Source: Chara braunii
Lineage: Eukaryota; Streptophyta; Charophyceae; Charales; Characeae
NCBI GenBank assembly: GCA_003427395.1
Contig: BFEA01000217.1
Location: 417,585 to 438,522 of the forward strand
Direction: 5' to 3'
Length of the DNA: 20,938 bases
Part shown: piece after piece, positions 1 to 10,543 of the stretch
Layout of the letters: each line of letters starts with the position of its first letter
Numbering within the stretch: position 1 is the first letter of the stretch
Notes under the pieces: generated by a model
Databases searched by the model: none
What the model was told of the DNA's origin: nothing
Seen by the model: only the letters and a program-made list of their open reading frames with translations
Translations under genes and position numbers: made by a program

Positions 1-840
1 CTCCCCAAAAAGGAAAGTCTGTTCCTTGGGGGAGATTGAAATGCAGTCCAGGATCTGGCTATTCGCTCTCCGGCTGCTGAGAAAAGATTCTAGAGCCATA
101 ACCCTGTTTAAGGAGAGCCAAGAGCTAGCGGACCCCTTCGGAGTACTCCACCCAAATGATAGGAAATTTACGTGGGTTGCTCACAATGCAAGGGCACATG
201 GCTCACTTACCAAGCTCAGACTTAGACTATTTCCTGTTAAAAGGAAATCCAGCTGACTGGGTGAAGGAAGTGTCCATGCCTTTTCATACCCTTTCTGACC
301 ACAGACCAATAGTTGCATCCTTCACCCCAGACAACAGAATCCAGAGGGGGAGGGGATACTATAGAGTGTAGACTTAACACGTCTATCCTTAACGATAGAT
401 CCCTGGTCAAATCAGTTCAGACTTTTCTGGAAAAAAGGGAAAAAAAACAAAGAATTATTTGTCAGCACAGGGGATTCGCTGGATGCAACGAACAGAGCGG
501 TTGCAGCCTCCAGTTTTGCATCAGGGATCAAAGCTACTAATCAGAAATTCAAAGGGCAACAAACCACATCAAAAATGGAGTGCGCAGAGAGCAAAATTGG
601 ATCAAGCCCGGCTTGGGATGAATATTGGTATTGTATGAGAAATGAACTAAAGGACAAACTAGAGAGCATCCAAATAAAAAAGGAGAAGATATGGGCCGAA
701 AGAGTGAAAATAAAATGGATCGGGGTAGGAGATAGGCTCACCAAAGAAACATTCAAAAGATTCTCCATGAAAAAAGGAAGCTCGCTGATTGTGGAGCTCA
801 GCTACCCCTTCGATCCCTTCGAGCCCATCACTAAGGGGCA
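1..840 (+). pseudogene. LINE ORF2 fragment A: endonuclease C-terminus and linker, broken, left edge partial
   Basis: Remains of a LINE ORF2, which nicks target DNA and reverse-transcribes the element RNA. What is seen: the end of an APE-type endonuclease spread over several frames. A Phe-Thr-Trp segment lies near 165-180, the Asp-Leu-Asp-Tyr-Phe block at about 219-233 (usual form SRLDYF), and the catalytic Ser-Asp-His-Arg-Pro-Ile motif at 294-311. A Gly-Arg-Gly-Tyr-Tyr segment follows near 345-365, as in the intact position of the second LINE at about 7030. The pre-RT linker with Gly-Val-Gly-Asp-Arg-Leu-Thr-Lys is at 722-745 and corresponds to the WL.EGDxNTK segment of plant LINEs. Frameshifts fall near 210, 365 and 545. 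Similarity fades after about 780 and no RT follows. The RT part may be the piece starting at 11106, split off by a later insertion. Confidence 0.8.
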
Positions 841-915
841 ACAGTGAGCTCCCACAGTTGAAAAATAGGTAGTAGAGAAGGAGAGCGCCTAATGCACGCG
901 CACCGACTTCTGAGG
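841..915. other. Unassigned junction between LINE fragment A and tandem repeat
   Basis: About 75 bases with no ORF, repeat or motif that I recognise. The 5' boundary of the inserted LINE should lie here or just to either side. I could not find a convincing target-site duplication. A shared nonamer TGAAAAATA occurs here near 862 and again near 11124, but 18 bases beyond the poly(A) tail, so it does not fit a simple target-site duplication. Confidence 0.4.
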
Positions 916-1441
916 CCCTTGCGCGCGTCCACGTCACAGGTTGACGTGGCATCACGCCAGTCATAGGACTTGCTGATTAGACCAGAGCTCCTCTTCTCTG
1001 TGTCTGGCGCATCCTATGACCCGCATCGATACTCCATAGCCATTGTGAGTGGAATCACGACAAAACGGCTTATCACATGTTGACTTTGACTAAGTCAGTG
1101 TGTATGGAGTAAGCGGAGAAGGCCCCTGGAAAAGGAAAGTGTGTGAAGGACGGATTTCTTCTCATCAGCGTTCATCATCCCTTGCGCGCGTCCACGTCCC
1201 AGGTTGACGTGGCATCACGCCAGCCATAGGACTTGCCAATTAGACCAGAGTTCCTCTTCTCTGTGTCTGGCGCATCCTATGACCCGCATCGATACTCCAT
1301 AGCCATTGTGAGTGGCATCACGACGAAACGGCCTATCACATATTGACTTTGACTAAGTCAGTGTGTATGGAGTGAGCGGAGAAGGCCCCTGGAAAAGGAA
1401 AGTGTGTGAAGGACGGGTTTCTTCTCATCAGCGTTCATCAT
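916..1441 (+). repeat. Two tandem copies of a 263-bp unit
   Basis: Copy 1 is 916-1178 and copy 2 is 1179-1441, with exactly the same length and about 12 substitutions by eye (about 95% identity). Each copy has an ACGT-core dyad: CCACGTCA at 929-936 facing TGACGTGG at 942-949, and the same at 1192-1212 with one arm base changed. Each also has two abutting TTGACT hexamers, at 1080-1091 and 1343-1354. TGACGTGG is the known plant bZIP C/G-box hybrid and TTGACT matches the W-box core; both are seen as sequence only. The block lies about 0.9 kb upstream of a LINE ORF1 on the same strand. I infer that it could be a promoter monomer array of that LINE, but flanking satellite DNA is also possible. Confidence 0.9.
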
Positions 1442-2347
1442 CGGGATCTCCGGAAAAGTCACCAAGGCCTCCTCTACACATGATACTCATCAATATGTCG
1501 GTAACTATCTGGTATAGGTCTTAGTGGAACCCTAACTCGGTTCTCATTAGTTTCAATTACTGCTGACTCCGTCTTCCGGAAATAGTTTCAATCGCCTCCC
1601 TCTCAGTGCATCCGGATGATCTAGTCACAAGCTCTCTTCCTCCTCTTTCTATCTTCCATTACTCATTTCATTTCTTACCTCCATCCTGCTAAGTCATAAG
1701 AGGTTTTATCTTCCTCTCTCTCGTCATCATTATTTATTTTCATAATAGGGAAGAAATTATCACGATCCTTTCCATTCACTGCCGAATAGCCTAGCCTTAC
1801 GCACATTACGCATCCATCATTCATCCTCATCTCCCTCCAGCTTCCTCCATACTGTCTCTCCGTGCGTCGCGAGCCATCTCATTAAAATCGTAGCAGCACT
1901 CTCACCATTCCTCATATTCCTGGGTTAGAATTAAGAAGGTAGGAAGCTAAAAAGTCTATTAGAGTGCGCTAGGATTAAAAGGTTGGGGACCATAAGTAGG
2001 AGGACAAGTGCATGATACTGCGGAGGTCCCTCCACAACGGAAGGTTATGAGGAAGTGATCAACAGTGTTGACTACATCACAAGTGTTATGAAGAAGACGA
2101 TCATCCAAAGTCAACCTCCTTTTGCTATGGTACGTACTCCCTAACCTACTCCTCGCACCTCCTTTGACTTCCCCTTCCTTGTACCCTTTGACCTCCCCTA
2201 CACCCTGGAAGCCAAGCCATACCAATCACAATTCATATATTATTCACACATTTATCCAGATAATATTAAAATATTATAATTTAAGCACAGAACATTGGTA
2301 GTTCTTCAGTAGTGTACGAGTGTCCTAATTTATTTTTCATCAGCAGA
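1442..2347 (+). other. Non-coding leader upstream of LINE ORF1
   Basis: No credible coding region on either strand. The stretch 1560-1900 is pyrimidine-rich on the + strand, with many CCTCC/TCTTCC runs. About 2226-2290 is strongly AT-rich. The - strand open frame at 2225-1959 has no recognisable composition or motif and is probably chance. By position this is likely the 5' UTR of the LINE, between its tandem repeat and the first in-frame ATG of ORF1 at 2348. Confidence 0.5.
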
Positions 2348-2533
2348 ATGAAACTGAGTTTCAAAACGACGAAGGGGCCTGGCTCATTGCTCTTCTACCA
2401 AGGAGCAATGAGACACGCAATGTTCAAACAGATGGGTGCTGACCCGTACGCGAGACCAATATTTTCATCGCCCCCTGCCCGTGGTAATGGAGGTCTCTCA
2501 GGATCCCTGATGGGGAAAGGAAGAAGTTTCATC

Positions 2534-2851
2534 TCATCACAGGGGACGATCCTTAATGGCCAGTCACCTAATCCTGCACTACTCACACTGGGGAAGGAAA
2601 CAATGTCACATCCTTCTCATCAAATGAATAAAGAGGAGAGTTCAACTATCCCCGCCTCCCCCCTCTTTTCATCAGAGTTCCCAGCTCTTGCCTCATCACA
2701 CAGGACAACCCTCAACTCTCATTTATCTCATCCTGCCTTGCTCTCCAAAGAAAAGGAGGCACTGCCACAATCTGCTCTTCAAATAAACCGTGCACTCATC
2801 ACAACTGGTTCTGCCCCCTTCCTTTCTTCGTCGGATTTTCCGCCCCTGCAG
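2534..2851 (+). repeat. 53-codon tandem repeat inside LINE ORF1
   Basis: Units 2534-2692 and 2693-2851 align without gaps at the protein level. I count 21 identical residues over 52, including an opening Ser-Ser, a Pro-Ala-Leu-Leu in the middle, a Lys-Glu, and a closing Ser-Ser-x-Phe-Pro-x-Leu. The closing motifs read SSEFPAL and SSDFPPL. A weaker Pro-Ile-Phe-Ser-Ser upstream (about 2456-2470) could be the end of a third, eroded unit. The spacing is 159 bp and both units stay in frame. Confidence 0.75.
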
Positions 2852-3886
2852 TCAGATACTAATAAAACAGACCGGTCGTCGACCAATTACTCTGAAACGA
2901 CGGACTTGGTTATGCAGGATATTAATAGAGGGAATGAAATTGAAGATGACGAAATCCTGACGGAGGAGGAAAAGATACAGGAAGCATCACACTCCCCCCA
3001 ACGGGCACATGCGAGTAGTACAGTAAAGAAGACAACCCAGCAACAGGCGAGCAACACAGCGGGAAAGACAGATCATCAACCATCTTGGGTGCACAAAGTA
3101 AGGGAATGCCTGCAGGATAAATCTCTGACCATCCAGAGACTATCAATAGACCCAGGTAGGGGAACCCCTGCAGAGGAACTGAAAGTTCCTCTCAGGAATG
3201 TATCCTCTGCTAGAGCCTATTTCCTGTCTCTGTTCCTCCTCCCCTCAGAGCAATTGGTAACCGAACAAAGGGGGAGGAAAACACTGATGAAAGCATATCC
3301 GCCAGAAAAATTACCTCAGCGTGACCTGATTTATACTAAACACGCATCTAATTGGATATTTTATGACGATGCAACATACCGATCGATGAATGACAAGATT
3401 AAATACATCTGCAAACGATTGGAATCACTGAGAGAAGGGCCGGATGGGGTAACTTAATTTTTTCTAATTCAGCCTATTACGCCGACGGTATTCACAATCC
3501 TGAGTCTGTTTGATAAGGATAAGTTAAAGATGGATGCATGAAAAAGATTAATTTGGGACCGCTCCGAAGTAAGAACATATCATTGGTTGCCTAAGAAAGT
3601 GGGTCCAAAAGAATTAAGGGAACAGATGATGAAGGATTACTATTGGGTAGAATTAAGGCACATCCCAATTGAAATCCAGGCTGCATTCATTCATGACTTT
3701 GGCCAGCAGTATCGAATAGTACACTTTATTAATCCTCTGCCCTCTTATGTTGCTAAGAGGGATGATTATTTGATGATAGCCCTAGATCTCCCAAACGATC
3801 AAGTCTTTTCGCTTGATGACGTTGTCCAATTCAAAATGGGAGGTCGAGTTTACCACATTCATACTCCACATAAGTTCAGGCCTTGG

Positions 3887-3934
3887 TGTTTCAAATGCGA
3901 GGCCTATGGACATCTCCACACAGATTACACTTGT
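3887..3934 (+). other. CCHC zinc knuckle of ORF1, variant spacing
   Basis: Residues read CFKCEAYGHLHTDYTC. The usual retroelement knuckle is C-x2-C-x4-H-x4-C. Here the last gap is six residues if the first His is the ligand. Alternatively the second His serves, giving C-x2-C-x6-H-x4-C. The motif lies after the globular part of ORF1, as in plant LINEs, and probably contacts RNA. Confidence 0.75.
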
Positions 3935-4781
3935 TCCCACCACCCCCAGCATGCAGTGCACCCATATCTGAGACTTAAAAAAAATCCACAAAGACCCAAC
4001 AGATGGGTCCCAGTAGGAGCAGGGCATGAAGGATGGGTTTACAGGGATGATGTGAACCCTGCAGGGCAGCAAGTCGGATGGGTATGGGAAGGAAGGAGTG
4101 ACCTCCATAAGACCCCCCGCCCACAGCAGACTGGCTTCCTCCCCATCATTCGCCTCTCCCGATGCACAGTTACTCACGTAAACATGGAGTTTCCTTTAAA
4201 ACTGCAAATGGGCGAATAAAGGAGACAGGGAACAAGGAGCAGAGTACTCAGAATACGGGGTTTGGGAATAGCCTGCAAACAGAGTCTGTAGAAATAGACA
4301 GGGGAGGTGCGAGGGACAACCTCCAGAAACAGAAGTCTCCTGTCCCCTCCATTGCACCATCTGGGACAGGCCCCTCACTGGGCCCCAAAGCAACAGACTA
4401 CATTGCCAAAAATGGCACAATCTCAGAATGGCGGGTGGTTAAAAGGAAAGATGCTAATCAGCACAATGGGATGGAATCACATCCAGTCATGATAGTATTG
4501 AAAAGGCTCAGGTGGACTTGACCTCCCAAAGTATGGATTATGAAAATAGCACAGAAGCGAAGAAGGGGAAAGAAAGGATCTCAGAAAAAGGAACACTCAA
4601 TGTAGATGCAGACTCAGTCGCTATGGACTTAGATCCTTTCAATGAGGCTTTCGCCCCTGAACCAATGGAAATCGAACCCATCAAGGCATGTGTTCCGCCC
4701 CCTCTGCTAAATCCTACCATAGATAATCCGTCTGCGGTAATGATGGAGCTCGACCTAACTGTCTGCAAAATCCCGGACTGA

Positions 4782-6120
4782 CTTTTATATAATTTAAAAG
4801 AAAAACATCCGACATTGGCAACTCATCATTGGGCTCAACTTTTCAATGAATTAATAATGCTATTAGAAAGCAGTGAAAGTTTGATTTCTTTTCTGAGACA
4901 AGGGCCTACTAGAAGTATCACGTGGGAAGACATCAGCTTAAAGCTCCTTTCAATCCTCTCCTCCAGATTCAATTTCACAGATATTGGAGGAACTCGGCTG
5001 CTACCAAATACACACAATCGTTTCCTTCCTTTGCTCTCTTTAGAAGATGAATCTCAACAACAACAAGAGTTACAAAGACAAAACGGTAATCCAGAAAAGG
5101 TGCAGATGATTTCACAGCAGAACGAGCCACAAAAAGTAGATCAACAGGATGAGCTTGAAGTAGAAAAGCAGCTGGTTTTGAGCCCAGTATTGAGCACTCC
5201 TTCAAAAAATAGCCATAGGAATCAACCTCTTGGGACAAATGTAACAGGTTCCTCTTACCCAATCCACTCAGAGTCCCCCCATATAAGGGAGATGGAACCA
5301 GATGCCCGGAGAAAGGATCCCCGAAATACAGATCAATCACAAATGCAGTCTTTTCTTAGCACAACGGGGAAAGGTGCCCTGACGTGCTTCAGAGAAATAA
5401 TTTTTGATCTCACAGGCGATAATTTTTTTTTGTTTATTACTCGTCAACACCATACCACTGCTCAAGGAAAACATTCTCACCAATTATTAGAATGGGACCC
5501 TGGGTCCGAGATCTCACATCCAGTTCTCTCATCTCCCACTCCCCATTCACAACTTTCTATATCTTGGATCCGAATTGTTAAAAACAACAGTAAACGCAGT
5601 CTATGAAGCGGAACTATCCACACCGGTAGGCAACCCGCTTTCTAATTCTGTCTCCGAAACTGAACTGTCCACAACGACAGGGGAAACGGCTTGTGGTCTT
5701 GTACTACCTATTGCAATCTCAGTATTTTATGAGAAAAATGGGAAACAAGAGAATAATTCGAAAAATGATACTGCCCGGTCCTTTGATGGATGCTCTCAAC
5801 AATCACAAGTTCACAACAGTGTTCACAGTAGACAGGAGAACATGGAGAATAGACATCAAGAAGTTGTTCTTTACGATACCTGCCGAATTGAAAAGGTTCA
5901 AAAGACGACACAAACGGAACACCAGAGTTCCCACGTAGTTGACCTTACTCAGGACCTCTTCATGGAGTTACAACTGATGAAAGTCGAGGCAAGTAGCTTC
6001 TGGTCCGAAACAGATGTAGGAACACTTTTGGTACGCCTCCTAAGTCAAAGAGTGTTGGCACCTGGGGGCACGTTGGATTTGGGCCAGTGGTTAATATTTG
6101 ACAATAACTCAACCAACTAA
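4782..6120 (+). pseudogene. Unrecognised ORF between LINE ORF1 and ORF2 (possible ORF1 extension)
   Basis: About 440 codons with no family that I recognise. Frame 3 is open from just after the TGA at 4779-4781 to 5606 and continues in frame 1 from about 5575 to TAA 6118-6120, with one frameshift near 5570-5600. The reading frame carries straight on from the ORF1 tail through the TGA, and there is no ATG near 4782-4815, so it may be the C-terminal half of a giant ORF1. The N-terminal 60 residues look helical with a Trp-Glu-Asp and a Leu-Leu-x2-Leu pattern. The middle is Gln/Glu/Ser/Pro-rich, low complexity. The last 55 residues (about 5945-6110) again look helical and partly resemble the N-terminal block. 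ORF2 starts 51 bases downstream. Confidence 0.55.
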
Positions 6121-9100
6121 ATTATTAACTACATCATTAATCGATCTATTTTGTTATGTAGCTTCTCTTTTATGATGGATAAGTATCATTTAATTGACGC
6201 CCTATATAATAGGGATAAAACATTTAAAGCTACCAAAAGGCAAACAGACTTAGACCTAAGGTCCCTCACCGTTAATGGTTTGGCCTCTGCAAAGTTCGAA
6301 AAGAAGCAGGCTATCTTCGATCAACTTAAGGGAATAGGTGGAAAGGAATAGTCTGATGTGATCTGTATTCAGGAAACCCACCTGATGGACACGACCACCC
6401 ACAATTACTGTCATAAACAGATATGGCCTCATACAACGTTCCGGGCTCATGCACCTCGTCCAGGGAGTACTGGAGTGGCAATATGGATTCCACCAAGGTC
6501 CAAAGTTGACCCTGTTTACTGGGAGGTCGATAAGGAAGAAGGGAGATGGACCTACATATTGGCTATGTTAGACCTGAAGATTGTAGTAGTCTTATGTGTG
6601 TATGGGCCAAATGAAGCAGGAAATCGTCAACGTTTTTTTTTGTCTCTCATTACCAAACTCCCTATTGGTATCCCAGTGATCATTGCAGGGGACTTTAATG
6701 CTGCCCCAGATTGATCATTGGATCGATGACGCATTCCAGACCCGTGCCCGGATTATATAGCGGCTGATGAAGCAATGATGACTAATCTTACCCAATCCTT
6801 TAATCTTTTTGATTCATTTAGAAGACTAAACCCCACATTGCATACCTTCTCATGTTTTAGGAAAAGCCAGTCAAGAGCATTTTCCAAATCACGGATTGAT
6901 CTGATTCTCCTATCAGAAGGGCTGGAAGGAGCTGTGAAAACAGCTGAAATCTTTCCTAAAAGCCCTATACCAGGTCTAGACCATGCCATGTGCATAATCC
7001 TTCTTTCGTTCTAAAAAAACCCGACCAAGGTAGAGGCTACTACAAGCTCAATACATCCTTGCTAAATATAGAGAGATTTAGAACTTACCTCAAGGATGTC
7101 TGGATCTTCTGGCGTCAACAGAAGAACCTCATCCAAGATAACATAACATGGTTCAACAACGGTCTACTTTTTTTATGTCGTAAATGCAATGAATATTCAA
7201 AGATTTTACCAGCAGAACGCCATTCCAATGAATAAAGACTGTATAAACGGATTCAGGAACTGCAATCACTAGAAAACAATCCTAACGATGAAGAGAATGA
7301 TGAATTAATTGCACAAGAAATCCAGGAACTAGAGGATCGTCTCCTATCTCTCATGGAATATCGATGGCAAGGAACTAGGATCAGGGGAAAGCTTCAGAAA
7401 ATGGCTACTGAAGGTGGAATGGATGCAAGGTTTTTTACCATGGTACGAGCAAGGACAGGGAAAACAGTAATCAACGCTCTTGCACATCCCCTACGTCAAA
7501 ATGAACAACTGGCAACATCCACGACAGAATGTACCAAAATTGCAAGAGATTTTTTTAAATCCCTCTTCCTATCAGAAACAGCAACCACCCCTGTCAATCA
7601 ACGAATCAAGGACATTGAGGATTTTCTTAAACCATTGAAAAAATTGTTATCTGAGTCTCAAAAGAACATACTAGAAAGACCAATAACAAAAGACAAGATA
7701 TGGACTGCCCTCATGCTCATGGAAGAAGAAAAAAACCCAGGTATAGATGGATTACCAAAAGAATTCTGGGAGTCACTCTAGGATTTCGTAGCTCAAGACT
7801 TAATGAATTTTCACCACGAAGTATGAACTTCAGGTAGATTAGGAGAAATAGTGGGGCAAGGGGTTTTAACTCTACTGTATAAAAAAAAGGATAAATGTAA
7901 CATTCGAAACTATTGCCCTATCACCCTCCTCTCAGTAGTATATAAACTTATATCCAAAACCCTTATGATCCGCATGAATAAATATATTGCGGATATTATC
8001 CACCCAACTCAAACCGGTTTCATTCAAGGAAGAAATATCCAGGACAACATCCTACTCATTAATGAGTTAGTCAAGCTATCTCGCCAATCCAAATATAATG
8101 CTGCATTCATCTTCATCGACTTTGAGAAAGTTTATGACCATGTGGATTGACTTTTCCTGGATAAATGTCTGGAGAATTTTGACCCGAATTTTAGGAGGTG
8201 GGTTAAAATCTTACACGAGGATGCTTCTACAAGAGTCATGGTAAATGGAAAAATAGCCCCGACTATAACATTACAAAGATCAGTTAGGCAAGGCGATCCT
8301 ATAGCCCCGTTCCTCTTTGTAATCATCATGGAAGCCTTAGGAGCTCACATCCGACATCACAAAGACATTAAACGCATTCAAATTACATCCATACCAGAGG
8401 ATGCCATACCGGTATGTTCCCTTTTTGCTGATGACCTATCTCTTATGGTTGACGCCTCACATAAAAATCTTGAGGCAATACAACGAATGATGAATGAGTT
8501 TTGTAAGATATCAGACATGAGGGTGAACTGGGGAAATAAAACCTTAGGATGGTGGATTCACTATCAAGGAGTTAGGCCACCAGAGAGACCTATAATCAAA
8601 TGGCTCCCTATTGATTCCCCAGTGAGGGTTCTTGGGATTTCCCTCTCAGCCATAGGCAAACCAACATCTAATAGCGAAAGAATTTTGAAACATGCAATCT
8701 TAAAACTGGAATTATGGAAGGATAAACATACCGCTTTGCTAGGAAGATCGCTAGCAATTAACAACGTGGTCCTTGCCTCCATTTGGTATAAATCTGTTGT
8801 CTGGGCCCTTGATAAAACGTCCATTAAAATTCTGCAGAGACAGTTTGTAGCATTTCTTTGGCGAGGCAATCATGAATCCAAAAATTTTCTCAGTAGAGTG
8901 GCGTGACGATCCATAATTCAACCTAAATCAATAGGTGACCCAGGTATAATTGACCCTACTACTCAAGCAAAAACCCTCTCAATTCAATGGATAAAACGCC
9001 TTCTCTTCAATCCCCAAACTCCATGGACTACTCTGGCTTGTGAACAGATTAGACGCCTTGCTCCTACTACCCAGATGAGGTTGACCCCTTAATGTGGTTA

Positions 9101-9344
9101 GAAAATCGAGTGTGGCCACTCCCAAGGACGTCCTCATTGGAGGCTCCTAATCCACAGTTATTTGATCGTCAAGCAGCCAGAGGAGACTTATCACGAGATC
9201 CCTTCTAGATTGACCTTCTTAAAACTTGGAGGAAACTACCCATCCCAGATAAAGTAACTCCAGAGAGATGGGAAGAAGTTTGTCAGCAACAATTATTCAA
9301 CAATACCCTAATCAGAGACTCCCAAGGCTGCACACTAAGTTGCA

Positions 9345-9345
9345 N
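9345..9345. other. Ambiguous base (N) inside LINE ORF2
   Basis: A single N in otherwise continuous sequence. Others are at 14492, 14565 and 14744. They mark unresolved consensus positions rather than sized gaps. Confidence 0.95.
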
Positions 9346-9979
9346 AGACTCTCCTTGGAAAGGATGGATTAAAAAGGGAGTAACGCGAATTAAGGATATC
9401 TGGAATAAAGAGACGAAGTATTGGATTGACCTCCCGAACCTCCATGAAAAGTTGAGATATTGCCATCATTAGAAGGAAACATTGGATCAGATAATTGATA
9501 TTATCCCCTTGGATTGGGTCAGGATTTTGAGAAAAGGCCTTACCCTCTTACCAAGCGACTGGGTATCCATATATGATCAACCAGGAACAGTGGGGAAAAT
9601 TAGTGAAGTACGCTCAAATGGTGATGTACTAATGACAGTCTACAATCTAGGAGAAGATGGTTTCCTCACAACTTCACCTCATCAGGGTATGAGACTAATC
9701 CAAAAAGACAGATTATTCACGATTATAATATTAACGATTAAAGATAGGTTGCTGGCTTTCAAACCAGACACACCCATATCCTATCTCCCCTTTGATCCAA
9801 TAAGTTGAGCCTGGTCGTCCAAGGTATACCAATGTCGTTCTCACACTCGGACTCTTCACACCTTATCGGTTAAATCAACATATAGGATGTTGCGCCCTAG
9901 GATCAATATCAAGGATAAAGTTGAAGACCGATGGATGAGACAACTGAATGTAAACAAAGAGGAATTGTGTTCAGTTAAA

Positions 9980-10186
9980 TGGTTTCATTTAATTAAGGCC
10001 AAACCAGCAAAAATAGCCTCCCTTCAATGGCAGATCATTCACAAATGCTTACCAACCAATGACTGGATCATCGACAGAATGACACTCGAGCAAAGAGGTA
10101 TAGCCCTCCCCTGGTGTAAATTTTGCAGATCTGCCTTTGCATCTAAACTAATCCCAGAGACCATTGAACATATATTCCTACAATGT
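9980..10186 (+). other. RT zinc-binding domain (zf-RVT type) of the LINE
   Basis: A Trp-x-His-Leu-Ile-Lys-Ala-Lys-Pro opening is followed by a Leu-Pro-Thr-Asn-Asp-Trp segment, then Cys-Lys-Phe-Cys (10115-10126) and Glu-x3-His-Ile-Phe-Leu-Gln-Cys (ending 10186). This is the classic order of the plant LINE C-terminal CCHC domain. The same frame runs on to 10543 with a Trp-rich tail, interrupted by TGA codons at 10199 and 10259. Confidence 0.8.
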
Positions 10187-10543
10187 CCAGGATCGGTTTG
10201 ACTACGGCAATGGTGGGACAAGATTTGGAATCAAATTGAAACCACCCGACCATGGCCATGAAACTGGAAGACTCTCCTCCTTGAATCCTGGACCTCGTCA
10301 AGTGAGGATATCTTCACCAATAACTTATTCACAATTGGAAGAAGGGCTGTCATATGGGCTATATGGTCTCGCAGGTGCACATTTGAAATGGAAGATGCCC
10401 GCCTCGATGGGCCTGAATTCACAGACACCATCAAACAACACGTCCAACTAGAGATTCGCACTAAATGGGACTCACTGAAAGAAAAACTCAAATTCTTATC
10501 AACAGAAAAGGATATTAAACAACATATAAAAACATTCAATTAA

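Larger units (their letters stand above)
2348..4781 (+). pseudogene. LINE ORF1 (nucleic-acid-binding, CCHC zinc knuckle), broken
   Basis: ORF1 proteins coat the LINE RNA as a chaperone. The first in-frame ATG is 2348; an open frame without ATG extends to 2312. Frame 2 runs to 4219 with in-frame stops at 3455-3457 (TAA) and 3539-3541 (TGA). The Ser/Pro-rich N-terminus holds a 53-residue tandem repeat (2534-2851). An acidic stretch lies near 2930-2980. A globular Trp/Tyr-rich part (about 3340-3830) sits where plant LINEs carry DUF4283, but I cannot confirm that assignment. The zinc knuckle Cys-x2-Cys-x4-His-x6-Cys is at 3887-3934. After a frameshift near 4160 the Lys/Ser-rich tail continues in frame 1, then from about 4512 in frame 3, ending at TGA 4779-4781. 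That TGA is followed in the same frame by the 4782-6120 extension, so it may be an acquired stop rather than the true end. Confidence 0.75.
6172..10543 (+). pseudogene. LINE ORF2: APE endonuclease, reverse transcriptase, C-terminal zinc domain; broken
   Basis: ORF2 nicks the target and copies the RNA at the nick. The first ATG is 6172 (another at 6175). Endonuclease: an Asn-Gly-Leu segment near 6280, Gln-Glu-Thr-His at 6370-6381, Gly-Asp-Phe-Asn at 6688-6699, Ser-Arg-Ile-Asp at 6889-6900, and Leu-Asp-His at 6976-6984 where Ser-Asp-His is usual. RT: Pro-Gly-Ile-Asp-Gly near 7737-7751, the first catalytic Asp at 8118-8120, Arg-Gln-Gly-Asp-Pro at 8286-8300, and Phe-Ala-Asp-Asp at 8424-8435. The C-terminal zinc domain is at 9980-10186. 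The end is TAA 10541-10543. Frames: 1 to about 7000, 3 to about 9070, then 2. In-frame stops are at 6349, 6712, 6727, 7233, 7779, 7824, 8148, 8904, 9206, 9470, 9806, 10199 and 10259. No RNase H domain is visible. The RT catalytic residues survive but the ORF cannot be translated as it stands. Confidence 0.88.

Noticed and set aside
659-964. - strand ORF of 101 codons across LINE fragment A
   Set aside because: It shadows the + strand ORF2 linker and has no motif.
1959-2225. - strand ORF of 88 codons in the LINE leader
   Set aside because: Low-information sequence, no motif, and opposite to the element's direction.
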